Of a stretch of DNA of 64,000 nt, positions 45,165 to 55,617 are shown one piece after another. Made by a program: the position numbers and the translations under genes. Every line of letters starts with the position of its first letter. The stretch's first letter is position 1. Source of the stretch: Lachnospiraceae bacterium (lineage in GTDB: Bacteria > Bacillota > Clostridia > Lachnospirales > Lachnospiraceae); the NCBI GenBank assembly GCA_910574285.1, contig CAJTAL010000007.1, positions 62,001 to 126,000 on the forward strand, read 5' to 3'. The notes under the pieces were generated by a model. The model was given only the letters and a program-made list of their open reading frames with translations. It was not told where the DNA came from and searched no databases.

Positions 45165-45359
45165 ATGGAAGAAGAATACTGGAGGCGTTTTCTCAAGACA
45201 GGAAAGATCAGGGATTATCTCTGTTATAGAGGGATGGCAATCTGCGGTCAGATCATGAATAGTTATATCAGCAAGGAAAGCTACGAAAGCGGTGGGTTAA
45301 GTGAATCAGATTACAGTGACCGGCATGGTGCTTGCGGCGGCGCCTGTCGGGGAGTATGA
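45165..45359 (+). CDS. YqzL-like small protein
   Basis: A 64-aa protein whose first half (EEEYWRRFLKTGKIRDYLCYRGM) matches the pattern of YqzL, a short protein usually encoded between era and recO in Firmicutes; its function is unknown. ATG 45165 follows GAGGTGAT at seven bases. It overlaps the recO start by 59 bases, and the overlapped tail is rich in Gly, Ser and Cys, so the true functional part is likely the first 45 residues. Confidence 0.55.
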   Translation: MEEEYWRRFLKTGKIRDYLCYRGMAICGQIMNSYISKESYESGGLSESDYSDRHGACGGACRGV

Positions 45360-46053
45360 CAGGCGTATCGTAATTTTGACGAAAGAGAGAGGGAAGATAG
45401 CGGCGTTCGCCAGAGGCGCAAGAAAACCAAACAGCGCGCTGGTAGGAGTGACGAGCCCATTTTCTTTTGGAGAATTTACCGTATATGAGGGGCGGACATC
45501 TTATACTTTGATGTCGGCCTCTATCTCTAATTATTTCCAGGAGCTTCGGCAGGATGTGGAAGGGGCGTATTTTGGTTTTTATTTTCTGGAGATTGCGAAC
45601 TATTATACGCGGGAGGCAAATGATGAGACCGAGTTCCTTAAGCTTCTCTACCAGACGCTGCGCGCCCTGATAAGTCCGCGTATCCCCAACCGGCTGATCC
45701 GCTACATATATGAATTGCGCGCGGTTACCGTCAACGGGGAGGGGCCCCAGGTATTCGAGTGCGTATGCTGCGGGGACAGGGAGAGGGAGAAAGTGTTCAG
45801 TGTGAAAAGAGGCGGGCTGGTATGCGGCAGATGCAGCGGTCGGGTCCGGGACGGCCGGACATTACATACATCCACGTTATATACACTGCAATATATCGTA
45901 TCAACTCCTGTCGAGAAACTATATACCTTTATTGTGACGCCCGAAGTTCTGGAGCAGGTTGGGGAGATAGTTACGGATTATCTTGCGGAATACGTGGGAA
46001 AACAGTTCAAATCTTTGGAGATATTGGAAACTATTGCCGGTGAGTGTAACTGA
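45301..46053 (+). CDS. recO: DNA repair protein RecO
   Basis: A 250-aa mediator that loads RecA onto SSB-coated DNA with RecR. The N-terminal OB fold starts with VTGMVLAAAPVGEYDRRIVI; the C-terminal part has the four-Cys zinc site CVCCGDRE...CGRC. GTG 45301 is used, with GGTGGG upstream; an in-frame ATG at 45325 would cut the OB fold. It lies inside the tail of the YqzL-like gene, so translation is probably coupled. Confidence 0.93.
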   Translation: MNQITVTGMVLAAAPVGEYDRRIVILTKERGKIAAFARGARKPNSALVGVTSPFSFGEFTVYEGRTSYTLMSASISNYFQELRQDVEGAYFGFYFLEIANYYTREANDETEFLKLLYQTLRALISPRIPNRLIRYIYELRAVTVNGEGPQVFECVCCGDREREKVFSVKRGGLVCGRCSGRVRDGRTLHTSTLYTLQYIVSTPVEKLYTFIVTPEVLEQVGEIVTDYLAEYVGKQFKSLEILETIAGECN

Positions 46054-46088
46054 AAAAAAGAATTTTGACTAGTTTTCTGATTTTCTTC

Positions 46089-46118
46089 TTGTCAAGTTGA
46101 ATGTGGGGAAGGTATAAT
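46089..46118 (+). promoter_or_regulatory. Promoter upstream of the FapA-like gene
   Basis: TTGTCA, 18-bp spacer, TATAAT, 54 bases before the ATG. Confidence 0.6.
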
Positions 46119-46172
46119 GAAAATAGGTAAGTGTATGCCAGTTAGAGTCAGGTAGATAGAGGGGGAATAAAA

Positions 46173-47987
46173 ATGACTTTTAAGAATTGGATCAGAGATC
46201 GGTTTTTTAGTTATAAATCGGACGGGGAGAAGGGGGAAGCTTCCCAGGAAGAATTACTGTCGAAGGAGCAGACGGTACAGGAAGAACAGCAGGTACCGGC
46301 TGAAGAACCGGTGCAGGGAAGACAAGATGTATTATTGCTGCAGGATCTTTTGGAATTGACTCCTGATCATCCGTTTCTTAGCCTGTATGAATTGCGGAGA
46401 GAGGAAATATTGGACGCGAGGCTGCCGCATCTGCACCCGGATCAGTGGAAAGATTATCCGGAGGATATGATGGAGAAGGAATTATCCGGCCTGGAAAAGT
46501 TATTCAAGACGGAGGCTTCGGAGCGGCTGAAAAAGATAGCGGCATTACAGAAGGAAAGGGAGAAGGCCGAGGAAGAGGCGAGAAAGCGGGCGCAGAAAGA
46601 TGCGGAAGAGGGGAAAGCACCGGCCAAGAAGCAGGAGATCCCTCCGATAGAGATGGATGCGCTGCCCATCGTCCATATCACGGATGATCGGCTGGAGGCA
46701 TGGCTGCTGGTATTTCCGCCTGTTGGAAGAGGGGGAGAGCTGGATCGGGATATGCTTGATAACGCCCTGAAAAAGAGAGAAGTGAGTTTTGGATTAGACA
46801 CGGAACTGTTGGAGAGCCTGCCTGATAACCAGGATCGGTATTTTCGTCTGTTCCGGATAGCAAAAGGCCAGCCGGTGTCCCATGGGGTAGACGGTTATAT
46901 AGAAGACTTTTATGAACGCGTGGTGAAGAAGGAGTTTAGTGAGAATGATCATGGAAAGGTAGATTATTTTCATCTGAACCTGGTCCAGAATATCGAAAAA
47001 GGCAACGTGATATGCCAGGCAGTCCCGCCTGTCGAGGGGGTTCCGGGAAGAACCGTACAAGATAAGGAGATTAACTGCAGGAATGGGAAGGCCGCTTCGC
47101 TTCCGAAGGGACCGAACACCGAGATCAGCGAGGACGGCGCGAAGCTGCTGGCGTCTATATCGGGACGGTTAGAATTCAACAATAGTAAGTTTCAGGTTAA
47201 GTCGGTACTTGAGATTGACGGAAATGTTGACTTTTCCACAGGTAATATTGATTTCGTAGGGGATGTACACATCCGCGGGGACGTAAGCAGCGGTTTCTCT
47301 GTGAAAGCCCTGGGAGATATCACGATAGACGGCGTTGTCGAAGCGGCAGAGGTGGAAGCAGGAGGAGACCTGATTGTCTCGAAGGGAATATCAGGAGATT
47401 TGCGGGGAGTCATCCGCGGGCATCATGACGTTTACGCAAAGTATATGGAGAGCTGTTCCGTTCATTGCAAGGGAAATATTCAGGCGGACTGTATCGTCAA
47501 TTGCGACGTATACTGCGACGGGAAGGTCTATGCACGGAGCGGCAGAGGGACGATCATCGGAGGACGGGTTCGCGCGGCTCAGGAAGTCAGCTCTAAGATC
47601 GTGGGTTCAAGGTCCGAGAGTATTACCCAGATTTACCTGGGAGGCCAGCCCTGCGCGAATTATGAGAAGGAATTTCTTGCCCTGACACTGGCAAAACTGG
47701 AAGATGAGATGGAAAGAGTAGAGCGTCAGCCGGACAGCCCTGCCAAAGAAAAGCGTATGGCGAAGATAAGACTTGATCTGTCCGTTGGAAAGATGAAGAT
47801 CAACCGCTTTGACAAAGAGCTTAAGAAATTAAAGGAAAAAATACAGGAACAGGGCGGAAGCAGGCTTAAGTGCGATGTTGCGTATCCGGGACTGTCACTG
47901 AATATCGGTGACGAAAGCTATTCTCTGACCAAAGAGACCAGTATGGTGAACGCAAGACTGGTGGAGGGTTCGATTATCCTCATGTAA
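46173..47987 (+). CDS. FapA family protein (DUF342)
   Basis: A 604-aa cytoplasmic protein. Residues about 130-175 form a charged coiled coil; residues 190-290 are the FapA N-terminal domain; 300-520 are a right-handed beta-helix of repeated GDI/GNV turns (DGNVDFSTGNIDFVGDVHIRGD, read in short pieces), and a second coiled coil lies at 530-570. The family includes flagellar assembly protein A, but no flagellar gene is near and many non-motile Firmicutes carry it. A GGGGG-like site precedes the ATG. Function unknown. Confidence 0.8.
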   Translation: MTFKNWIRDRFFSYKSDGEKGEASQEELLSKEQTVQEEQQVPAEEPVQGRQDVLLLQDLLELTPDHPFLSLYELRREEILDARLPHLHPDQWKDYPEDMMEKELSGLEKLFKTEASERLKKIAALQKEREKAEEEARKRAQKDAEEGKAPAKKQEIPPIEMDALPIVHITDDRLEAWLLVFPPVGRGGELDRDMLDNALKKREVSFGLDTELLESLPDNQDRYFRLFRIAKGQPVSHGVDGYIEDFYERVVKKEFSENDHGKVDYFHLNLVQNIEKGNVICQAVPPVEGVPGRTVQDKEINCRNGKAASLPKGPNTEISEDGAKLLASISGRLEFNNSKFQVKSVLEIDGNVDFSTGNIDFVGDVHIRGDVSSGFSVKALGDITIDGVVEAAEVEAGGDLIVSKGISGDLRGVIRGHHDVYAKYMESCSVHCKGNIQADCIVNCDVYCDGKVYARSGRGTIIGGRVRAAQEVSSKIVGSRSESITQIYLGGQPCANYEKEFLALTLAKLEDEMERVERQPDSPAKEKRMAKIRLDLSVGKMKINRFDKELKKLKEKIQEQGGSRLKCDVAYPGLSLNIGDESYSLTKETSMVNARLVEGSIILM

Positions 47988-48040
47988 CCGGCTGACTTTT
48001 GTAAGAGTTCAGCCTAAGGCCTCACGGTTACTGACTTTTT
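47984..48040 (+). terminator. Branched terminator after the FapA-like gene
   Basis: GTAACCG (containing the stop codon) pairs with CGGTTAC at 48025-48031, enclosing a GGCTGA/TCAGCC hairpin; TGACTTTTT follows. The stop codon itself is part of the outer stem. Confidence 0.6.
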
Positions 48041-48073
48041 CGGGTTTAGTTTTTCAGTTTTAGATATTAGGAC

Positions 48074-48102
48074 TTGAAAAGCAGGGGTGTAGACTGTATA
48101 AT
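48074..48102 (+). promoter_or_regulatory. Promoter of glyS
   Basis: TTGAAA, exact 17-bp spacer, TATAAT. The leader of about 85 bases holds a GGCGC/GCGCC stem (about 48123-48150) but no T-box specifier or antiterminator bulge is recognised. Confidence 0.75.
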
Positions 48103-48193
48103 AATTAACAATTGTACTCTAGGGCGCTGTCTTTATTTGGAGAAGCGCCGGCGGGTATGAATAATCTACGAAATAGAAGGTGAGGAAGAGGAT

Positions 48194-49585
48194 ATGGTTG
48201 AAAAGACGATGGAAAAGATTGTGGCTTTGGCAAAATCCAGAGGATTCGTGTATCCGGGATCTGAGATCTATGGCGGGCTTGCGAATACATGGGATTACGG
48301 CAATCTTGGAGTGGAGCTTAAGAACAATGTTAAGAAAGCATGGTGGCAGAAGTTTGTTCAGGAATCTCCATACAATGTAGGCGTAGATTGTGCGATCCTG
48401 ATGAATCCACAGACATGGGTGGCAAGCGGACACTTAGGCGGATTCAGCGACCCTTTGATGGACTGCAAGGAATGTCACGAACGTTTCCGTGCAGATAAGA
48501 TGATTGAAGATTATGCACATGAGAACGGTATTGATATCGGGGACACCATTGACGGATGGAGCCATGAGAAGATGGAAGCGTACGTGAAAGAGCACGAGAT
48601 ACCGTGTCCGTCCTGCGGAAAGCATAATTTTACAGAGATCCGTGAGTTCAACCTGATGTTCAAGACGTTCCAGGGTGTTACGGAGGACGCAAAGAGCGTG
48701 GTATATCTTCGCCCGGAGACGGCGCAGGGTATCTTTGTAAACTTCAAGAATGTACAGCGTACATCCAGAAAGAAGATTCCTTTCGGTATCTGCCAGGTTG
48801 GTAAGTCCTTCCGTAATGAGATTACCCCGGGTAACTTTACCTTCCGTACAAGGGAATTTGAGCAGATGGAGCTTGAGTTCTTCTGTGAGCCGGATACAGA
48901 CCTTGAGTGGTTCGCTTACTGGAAGCAGTTCTGTCTTGACTGGCTGAAGACGCTTGGACTGAGTGATGAAGAGGTTCGTTACCGTGATCACACTCCGGAA
49001 GAATTGAGCCACTACAGTAAGGCGACTACAGACGTAGAGTTTTTGTTCCCCTTTGGATGGGGTGAATTGTGGGGAATTGCTGACAGAACAGATTTCGACC
49101 TGACACAGCATCAGCTCACATCCAAGCAGGATATGTCATATTTTGATGATGAGAAGAAGACCAAATATATTCCGTATGTAATCGAGCCTTCACTTGGCGC
49201 GGACCGTATGGTACTTGCGTTCCTGTGCAGCGCATACGACGAAGAAGAATTAGAAGGCGGCGACGTAAGGACTGTGCTGCATTTCCATCCTGCGCTTGCA
49301 CCGGTTAAGATCGGCGTGCTTCCTCTTTCAAAGAAGCTGAATGAGGGTGCGGAGAAGGTATATGCACAGCTTTCTAAGAAGTACAATTGCGAGTATGACG
49401 AGCGCGGCAATATCGGTAAACGCTACCGCCGTCAGGATGAGATCGGAACGCCGTTCTGCGTGACGTACGATTTTGACTCCGAAGAAGACGGGGCAGTGAC
49501 CGTTCGCGACAGAGATACGATGGAGCAGGAAAGAGTAAAGATCGAAGAACTGGATGCTTATTTCGCAAAGAAATTTGAATGGTAA
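48194..49585 (+). CDS. glyS: Glycine--tRNA ligase (alpha2 type)
   Basis: A 463-aa class II aminoacyl-tRNA synthetase of the eukaryote/archaea-like dimer type rather than the alpha2beta2 type. Motif 2 lies in [20 protein letters not shown], taken as its core FRNEI and [14 protein letters not shown], motif 3 in [12 protein letters not shown], and the Cys cluster [11 protein letters not shown] is the zinc-like insert. The anticodon-binding domain starts at [22 protein letters not shown] site precedes ATG 48194. It is monocistronic between its own promoter and terminator. Confidence 0.96.
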   Translation: MVEKTMEKIVALAKSRGFVYPGSEIYGGLANTWDYGNLGVELKNNVKKAWWQKFVQESPYNVGVDCAILMNPQTWVASGHLGGFSDPLMDCKECHERFRADKMIEDYAHENGIDIGDTIDGWSHEKMEAYVKEHEIPCPSCGKHNFTEIREFNLMFKTFQGVTEDAKSVVYLRPETAQGIFVNFKNVQRTSRKKIPFGICQVGKSFRNEITPGNFTFRTREFEQMELEFFCEPDTDLEWFAYWKQFCLDWLKTLGLSDEEVRYRDHTPEELSHYSKATTDVEFLFPFGWGELWGIADRTDFDLTQHQLTSKQDMSYFDDEKKTKYIPYVIEPSLGADRMVLAFLCSAYDEEELEGGDVRTVLHFHPALAPVKIGVLPLSKKLNEGAEKVYAQLSKKYNCEYDERGNIGKRYRRQDEIGTPFCVTYDFDSEEDGAVTVRDRDTMEQERVKIEELDAYFAKKFEW

Positions 49586-49611
49586 GAATAAATAAGATAA
49601 ATAAGATAGAG

Positions 49612-49648
49612 CAGCCTGGAAATGTCTGTATTTCCAGGCTGTTTTTTT
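49612..49648 (+). terminator. Terminator of glyS
   Basis: Perfect 12-bp stem CAGCCTGGAAAT/ATTTCCAGGCTG with a 6-base loop, then seven Ts. Confidence 0.95.
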
Positions 49649-49753
49649 ACTTTATAAGAAATTTCGTTCTGCGGACTAAAGCGAAGTATACAAAATGACA
49701 AAAAATCAGGATGATTTGCGAATAGGAAAACAGCATATTAGACAGAGAATCCG

Positions 49754-49782
49754 TTGTATATATGGTGAATGAGTGTTATAAT
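49754..49782 (+). promoter_or_regulatory. Promoter of the tdh-kbl operon
   Basis: TTGTAT, 17-bp spacer, TATAAT. Confidence 0.7.
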
Positions 49783-49834
49783 GACTTCAATGAAATACTG
49801 CCGGGAAAATGGCAGGAACAGGAGGAAGATAGAA

Positions 49835-50896
49835 TTGAGTGAGAAAAACGACGGACTGATGTGGGCGCTTGTCAAGGAGAAGCCTGAGGAAGGATTATGG
49901 ATGAAGAGGGTGCCGATTCCGGAAGTTGGACCGAATGACGTCAAGATTAAGATCAGGAAGACGGCGATCTGCGGAACAGATGTGCACATATACCAGTGGA
50001 ACGACTGGGCGCAGCATACCATACCGATCGGACTGACGGCAGGCCATGAGTATGTGGGCGAGGTTGTGGAAGTCGGAGAAGGCGTACAGGGATTTCATCC
50101 GGGACATCTGGTATCCGGAGAGGGTCATATTACGTGCGGTAAGTGCAGGAACTGTCTTGAGGGGCACAAGCAGAACTGTAAGGACGCGAAAGGAGTCGGT
50201 GTGAACCGCAACGGGGCGTTTGCGGAGTATCTGGTGATTCCCGCATCGAATGTATGGCCGTGCAACCCGGCGATACCGGAGGAGATATACGCGATCTTTG
50301 ATCCCTTCGGCAATGCTACACATACGGCGCTGTCCTATGAGATGCTGGGCGAGGACGTGCTGGTGGCTGGAGCGGGGCCTATCGGCTGTATGGCCGCGGC
50401 GATCGCCAAGTTTTCAGGAGCGAGACATGTCGTTGTAACCGATATGAATCCATACAGGCTTGAACTTGCCGGGAAACTTGGGGCAACCCGGACCGTAAAC
50501 CTGAAAGAGGAAAAACTGACGGATGTGATGAAGGATATCGGCATGACGGAGGGATTCGATGTAGGGCTTGAAATGTCGGGTTCACAGGCGGGTCTGCATG
50601 ACATGATACATAACATGAAGCATGGAGGCAATATCGCGCTTCTGGGTCTTCAGAGGACGGACGCCACGGTGGATCTGGAGACGGTGATCTTCAACGGACT
50701 GAATATCCGCGGAATCTACGGAAGGAAAGTATGGGATACCTGGTACAAGATGTCCACGATGATTCAGGCAGGTCTTGACATCTCCCCGATTATCACGCAT
50801 CATTTTGATATCAGGGACTATGAGAAAGGTTTCGAAGCAATGATCTCGGGGAACTCAGGAAAGGTAATCCTTGACTGGGCGCATGTAAATGATTAA
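49835..50896 (+). CDS. tdh: L-threonine 3-dehydrogenase
   Basis: A 353-aa zinc- and NAD-dependent medium-chain dehydrogenase that oxidises threonine to 2-amino-3-ketobutyrate. Catalytic zinc ligands lie in ICGTDVH and GHEYVG; the structural zinc site is [15 protein letters not shown]; the NAD site is [15 protein letters not shown]. The start is TTG 49835, nine bases after AGGAGG; the longer ATG frame at 49769 overlaps the promoter. The partner kbl follows 23 bases on, which makes the assignment firm. Confidence 0.93.
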   Translation: MSEKNDGLMWALVKEKPEEGLWMKRVPIPEVGPNDVKIKIRKTAICGTDVHIYQWNDWAQHTIPIGLTAGHEYVGEVVEVGEGVQGFHPGHLVSGEGHITCGKCRNCLEGHKQNCKDAKGVGVNRNGAFAEYLVIPASNVWPCNPAIPEEIYAIFDPFGNATHTALSYEMLGEDVLVAGAGPIGCMAAAIAKFSGARHVVVTDMNPYRLELAGKLGATRTVNLKEEKLTDVMKDIGMTEGFDVGLEMSGSQAGLHDMIHNMKHGGNIALLGLQRTDATVDLETVIFNGLNIRGIYGRKVWDTWYKMSTMIQAGLDISPIITHHFDIRDYEKGFEAMISGNSGKVILDWAHVND

Positions 50897-50919
50897 ATAT
50901 AGAAAGGAATAATATTGAG

Positions 50920-52119
50920 ATGGCACGTAAAGACGACATTTTGAGTATCTATACGAAAGAAGTAGAAGGAATTAAAGAGGCAGGTCTTTTTAAAGGCGAG
51001 GCGCCGTTTGTGTCTCCGCAGGGGGCAAGAGTGAAGATGGAGGACGGAAGAGAGCTTCTGTGCATGTGCGCGAACAACTATCTTGGGCTTGGCGATAATC
51101 CCCGTCTGATAGAGGCGGCGAAGAGGACATATGACGAGAAGGGGTACGGGGTGGCTTCCGTACGCTTTATCTGCGGCACCCAGGACATCCATAAGAGACT
51201 GGAGAAAAAGATCTCTGAGTTCCTCGGAACGGATGATACGATTCTGTATTCCTCTTGTTTTGACGCCAACGGCGGACTGTTTGAGACGATATTGACTGCG
51301 GAAGACGCCGTGATCAGCGACGAATTAAACCATGCGTCGATCATAGACGGAGTCCGGCTGTGTAAGGCGAAGCGTTTCCGCTATAAGAATAATAATATGG
51401 AAGATCTGGAAGCAAAACTTAAGGAGGCGGACGAGGCAGGCGCCAGGATCAAGCTGATCGCGACGGACGGCGTATTTTCTATGGACGGTATCATCTGCAA
51501 CCTTAAGGGAGTGTGCGATCTGGCAGATCAGTACAATGCTCTGGTGATGGTGGACGACAGCCATGCAGTTGGTTTTGTAGGTAAGACAGGGCGCGGTACG
51601 CCGGAATATTGCGGCGTGCAGGGACGAGTGGATATTATCACGGGAACTTTGGGAAAGGCTCTTGGAGGAGCTTCCGGCGGATACACCTCGGGACGTAAGG
51701 AGATCATTGACCTGCTGAGGCAGAGAAGCCGTCCGTATCTGTTCTCTAATTCTCTGGCGCCGGCGATTGCGGGGGCGAGTATCGAGTTATTTGATATGCT
51801 GGATGAGAGTACGGAGCTGAGGGATCATCTGGAAGAGGTGACGGCATATTACCGCAAAGAGCTGGTGGAAAATGGATTCGATATCATACCTGGAACTCAT
51901 CCTTGTGTACCGGTAATGCTGTACGACGAGAAGACGGCGGCAGAATTCGCGAAACGGATGATGGAAAAAGGGGTCTATGTGGTGGCATTCTCCTATCCGG
52001 TTGTTCCGAAGGGAAAAGCAAGAATCCGCACGCAGGTATGCGCAAGCCATACGAAAGAAGATATAGACTTTATCGTGAAATGCTTCAAAGAAGTCAGAGA
52101 AGAGATGGATAAGGCGTGA
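50920..52119 (+). CDS. kbl: Glycine C-acetyltransferase (2-amino-3-ketobutyrate CoA ligase)
   Basis: A 399-aa PLP enzyme of the alpha-oxoamine synthase family. It cleaves 2-amino-3-ketobutyrate with CoA to glycine and acetyl-CoA, the second step after Tdh. [14 protein letters not shown] carries the PLP lysine (Lys246); [15 protein letters not shown] is the cofactor-binding strand. AGAAAGGAA precedes the ATG. Together tdh and kbl form the threonine-to-glycine route. Confidence 0.94.
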   Translation: MARKDDILSIYTKEVEGIKEAGLFKGEAPFVSPQGARVKMEDGRELLCMCANNYLGLGDNPRLIEAAKRTYDEKGYGVASVRFICGTQDIHKRLEKKISEFLGTDDTILYSSCFDANGGLFETILTAEDAVISDELNHASIIDGVRLCKAKRFRYKNNNMEDLEAKLKEADEAGARIKLIATDGVFSMDGIICNLKGVCDLADQYNALVMVDDSHAVGFVGKTGRGTPEYCGVQGRVDIITGTLGKALGGASGGYTSGRKEIIDLLRQRSRPYLFSNSLAPAIAGASIELFDMLDESTELRDHLEEVTAYYRKELVENGFDIIPGTHPCVPVMLYDEKTAAEFAKRMMEKGVYVVAFSYPVVPKGKARIRTQVCASHTKEDIDFIVKCFKEVREEMDKA

Positions 52120-52139
52120 CAATGCCTTTTCTATGGGTT

Positions 52140-52168
52140 TTGACTTTGGGGATATCCTGTGTTAGAAT
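52140..52168 (+). promoter_or_regulatory. Promoter of the addBA operon
   Basis: TTGACT, 17-bp spacer, TAGAAT, about 105 bases upstream of addB. Confidence 0.65.
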
Positions 52169-52193
52169 GTAAATCAGGGAACAGATAATATGA

Positions 52194-52231
52194 GACATAT
52201 CAGATTATAATATCTGGTATGTCTTATTTTT
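52194..52231 (+). terminator. Terminator-like hairpin in the addB leader (possible attenuator)
   Basis: GACATA-T-CAGAT pairs with ATCTG-G-TATGTC, followed by TTATTTTT. It lies between the addBA promoter and addB, so it could attenuate the operon; alternatively it ends a kbl transcript. Confidence 0.55.
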
Positions 52232-52273
52232 CTACATATAAAGAGTATTCACAAATAACAGGGAGGAGAATAG

Positions 52274-55200
52274 ATGTCGCTGCAATTTATATTCGGGCCG
52301 TCGGGTTCGGGCAAATCTTATCATCTTTATCATCATATCATTGAGGAGTCGATCCGTCATCCGGAGCAGAATTATATCGTCCTGGTTCCGGAGCAGTTTA
52401 CCATGCAGACGCAGAAGGATCTGGTCACCATGCACCCGAGAAAGGGTATCATGAATATTGACGTCCTGAGCTTTGGAAGACTTGCTTACCGTGTCTTTGA
52501 GGAAACGGGAGGAGAGCTTCTTCCGGTTCTGGACGATGAGGGGAAGAACCTGATCCTTCGGAAGATTGCGGGGGATTATGAGGATGAACTGAGCGTTCTG
52601 AAAGGGAATATGAAGAAGCTGGGGTATATCAGTGAGGTAAAGTCTGTCATCTCCGAGTTTACGCAGTATGATATCAAGGATGAGGAGATCGGTCAGGTCA
52701 TGGAAGCCGTCGGAAGTCGGTCCAGGCTTTATTATAAGTTGAAGGATATCCGTATTCTCTACCAGGGGTTTGCAGAATATCTAAAGAAAAAATACATCAC
52801 GAAGGAAGAGCTGCTGGATGCCTTAAGCCGTGTGGTGAGCCAGTCTGAGATGCTTAAGAACAGTACCGTGGTGCTGGATGGTTTCACAGGATTTACTCCG
52901 GTGCAGAACAGGCTTCTTATGGAGCTTTTGATTCATTGCCGTAAGATGATCGTGACGGTGACTATGGATGCCAGGGAGAATCCTTACGTATACAGGCATC
53001 CGTATCAGTTATTCGCCCTCAGCAAGCATATGACGGCGACTCTGATCAAGCTGGCGAAAGAGGCAAAAGCTGAAGTGGAGGAGCCGGTATGCCTGTACGA
53101 GGAACCGGTATATCGTTTTCGGGGAAATGCAGCCCTCGCGTTTCTGGAGAAGAATCTCTTCCGGTACAAGGCGGGAACGTATGCCGGCGGGCAGGAAGCC
53201 ATCCGTCTTCATGTCGCAAGGAACCCGGGGGAAGAAGCTATGGCGGCGGCGGGATCTATCCGCAGATTCGTGAGGGAAGAGGGACTTCGCTACCGGGACG
53301 TCGGTGTAATCGTAAGCAATATGGAGGTATACGGGGATTATCTGGAGCGTGCGTTTGCGTTATATGATATTCCGGCATTCATGGATCACAAGAGGAATAT
53401 CCTTCTGAATTCCTTCGTGGAATATGTCCGAAGCCTCTTGAATCTGGCGGAGCAGAACTTTACTTATGAGAGTGTGTTCCGTTTTCTTCGGACGAATCTG
53501 GCGGGATTCACCTATGAGGAAGTGGATGAACTGGAGAATTACGTCCTGGGGCTTGGAATCAAAAGCTATAAGCGCTGGCAGGAAAGCTGGGTCCGCCGTC
53601 TGAAGGGGATGAAAGAGGATGAGCTTGCGCATATGAATCATCTGCGGGTAATGCTGGTCGAGAAACTGGATTCCCTGATGTTTGTATTAAAGCAGCGGCA
53701 GAAGACGGTGAAGGATATTACTCTTGCGCTCTATGAATTCATGGTTCGGGAGAATCTGCAGATCAGGCTTAAGAGACAGGAAGAAGAATTTCAGGCGGAG
53801 GGAGAACTGGCGCTTGCGAAAGAGTATGCCCAGGTCTACCGGATTCTGATTGAGCTGTTTGACAAATTCGTGAGGCTTCTGGGAGACGAGAGGGTTTCTC
53901 TGGATGAATATTGTAAATTGCTGGACGCAGGACTGGAGGAAGCCAGAGTCGGCGTGATCCCGCCGACTCCCGATCAGGTAGTTGTGGGGGATGTGGAACG
54001 GACCAGGCTGAAAGACATCCGCGCGCTGATCTTCCTTGGGGCGAATGATACCAACCTTCCGGGGGCTCTTTTGCGGACCGGTCTGTTATCCGAACGTGAC
54101 CGGGAGCATTTTCAGAAAGAGAAGCTGGCGTTGTCGCCGGGGGGGAAGGAAAAGGCATATATTCAGAAATTCTATCTCTATCTGAATTTGACTAAGCCGT
54201 CCGAAAGGCTGGAGGTCTATTACAGCAAGGTGTCTGCTGAGGGGAAAAGCATCCGTCCTGCTTATCTGGTTCAGGAGCTTCAGAGGATGTATCCCGGGCT
54301 GACGGTGCGGGATGATGAGGAGAATACGCTTGCCGGGCGGGAGATCACGGAGGAAATCGGGCTTGAATATCTGATTCGTGGTTTCCGCGGCGCAAGGGAC
54401 AGAGCGGACGCCGCGTGGAGCGAACTCTATACATGGTATAAGAAGGATGAGAGATGGCGGCAGAAGGTGGAGAGCCTCCTTGCGGCAGGATTTTACAAAA
54501 AGCCAATGGACGGACTGACCGAGGCGGCGGCAAAGAAGCTCTATGGGGAACATTTTGAGGACAGTATTACGAGGATGGAGCGGTTCGCCGTCTGTGCGTT
54601 CGCCCACTTCCTGACTTATGGGCTGAACCTGACAGAGAGGCAGCAGTATGAATTCCAGGCGGTGGATCTGGGCAATGTGTGCCACGGCGCGTTGGAGAGG
54701 TATTCCAGGAAAGCGGAGCAGGAGGGAGGCTGGCTTGCCCTGAGTGAAGAGCAGCGGAATCAATATATAGAAGAGAGTGTGGAGGAGGCTGTCACGGATT
54801 ACGGCAATTCGGTGTTATATAGTTCTGCAAGGGACGAATATATGATCGTCCGTATGAAGCGGCTTCTTACACGGACGGTCTGGGCGCTGACCAGGCAGCT
54901 TGAGGCGGGGGATTTTACTCCCTCTGCCTATGAATTCCGGTTCTCTAACGGGAAGATTGACCGTATCGATACCTGTGAAGAGGACGATAAGGTCTATGTA
55001 AAGGTTCTGGATTATAAGACCGGGAGTAAGGCTTTTGACGTAGTTTCCCTCTGTCACGGACTGCAGCTTCAGCTTATGGTTTATATAGATGCGGCGATTA
55101 AGCAGGAGAAGAAAAGGCATCCGGATAAAGAAGTGATTCCGGCAGGGGTGTTCTATTACCGTATCTCAGACCCGGTAATCGATAAGCAGAAGGAACGGAC

Positions 55201-55615
55201 GGAGGATGAGATCTTGAAGGAATTAAGGCCGGACGGACTGGTCAGTCTTAAGGATGATACGCTTGAGCATCTTGATCACAGGAAAAGCGGGGAATCACTG
55301 GTAATTCCGGTGAAATATACCAGGGACGGCAGTCTCGGCAAAGGGTCTAAAGCGGTGCCGGAAGAGGAATTCCGCCTGATGATGGAACATGCGGCGAAGA
55401 AGATAGCGCAAGCCCACCGGAGGATCTTAGAGGGGGAGACGGACGCGCTGCCTTACCGGAAGGGACAGGAGACGGGGTGCGATTACTGTAAATACAGGCA
55501 TATCTGCGGGTTTGACGTGAAGATCCCGGGATATGGATACCGTGATATCGGACAGATGAGTAAGGAACAGGCAATCGCGTCGATGGAAGCAGAAAGAGAG
55601 AAAGGAATAGATTAA
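52274..55615 (+). CDS. addB: ATP-dependent helicase/nuclease subunit B
   Basis: A 1113-aa subunit of the AddAB recombination complex that resects double-strand breaks to Chi. Walker A is FGPSGSGKS (7-15); the C-terminal RecB-family nuclease has VKVLDYKTGSKAF, and the iron-sulfur cluster Cys are one in FAVCAFAHF and three in CDYCKYRHIC. A GGGAGGAG site precedes the ATG. The stop lies two bases before addA, so the subunits are made together. Confidence 0.95.
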   Translation: MSLQFIFGPSGSGKSYHLYHHIIEESIRHPEQNYIVLVPEQFTMQTQKDLVTMHPRKGIMNIDVLSFGRLAYRVFEETGGELLPVLDDEGKNLILRKIAGDYEDELSVLKGNMKKLGYISEVKSVISEFTQYDIKDEEIGQVMEAVGSRSRLYYKLKDIRILYQGFAEYLKKKYITKEELLDALSRVVSQSEMLKNSTVVLDGFTGFTPVQNRLLMELLIHCRKMIVTVTMDARENPYVYRHPYQLFALSKHMTATLIKLAKEAKAEVEEPVCLYEEPVYRFRGNAALAFLEKNLFRYKAGTYAGGQEAIRLHVARNPGEEAMAAAGSIRRFVREEGLRYRDVGVIVSNMEVYGDYLERAFALYDIPAFMDHKRNILLNSFVEYVRSLLNLAEQNFTYESVFRFLRTNLAGFTYEEVDELENYVLGLGIKSYKRWQESWVRRLKGMKEDELAHMNHLRVMLVEKLDSLMFVLKQRQKTVKDITLALYEFMVRENLQIRLKRQEEEFQAEGELALAKEYAQVYRILIELFDKFVRLLGDERVSLDEYCKLLDAGLEEARVGVIPPTPDQVVVGDVERTRLKDIRALIFLGANDTNLPGALLRTGLLSERDREHFQKEKLALSPGGKEKAYIQKFYLYLNLTKPSERLEVYYSKVSAEGKSIRPAYLVQELQRMYPGLTVRDDEENTLAGREITEEIGLEYLIRGFRGARDRADAAWSELYTWYKKDERWRQKVESLLAAGFYKKPMDGLTEAAAKKLYGEHFEDSITRMERFAVCAFAHFLTYGLNLTERQQYEFQAVDLGNVCHGALERYSRKAEQEGGWLALSEEQRNQYIEESVEEAVTDYGNSVLYSSARDEYMIVRMKRLLTRTVWALTRQLEAGDFTPSAYEFRFSNGKIDRIDTCEEDDKVYVKVLDYKTGSKAFDVVSLCHGLQLQLMVYIDAAIKQEKKRHPDKEVIPAGVFYYRISDPVIDKQKERTEDEILKELRPDGLVSLKDDTLEHLDHRKSGESLVIPVKYTRDGSLGKGSKAVPEEEFRLMMEHAAKKIAQAHRRILEGETDALPYRKGQETGCDYCKYRHICGFDVKIPGYGYRDIGQMSKEQAIASMEAEREKGID

Positions 55616-55617
55616 GT

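Noticed and set aside
48103-48193. T-box riboswitch ahead of glyS
   Set aside because: The leader is only about 85 bases, with no T-box core sequence or terminator/antiterminator pair seen.
53769-54763. Long minus-strand frames opposite addB and addA
   Set aside because: They arise from the GC-rich codon pattern of the real genes and show no family features.
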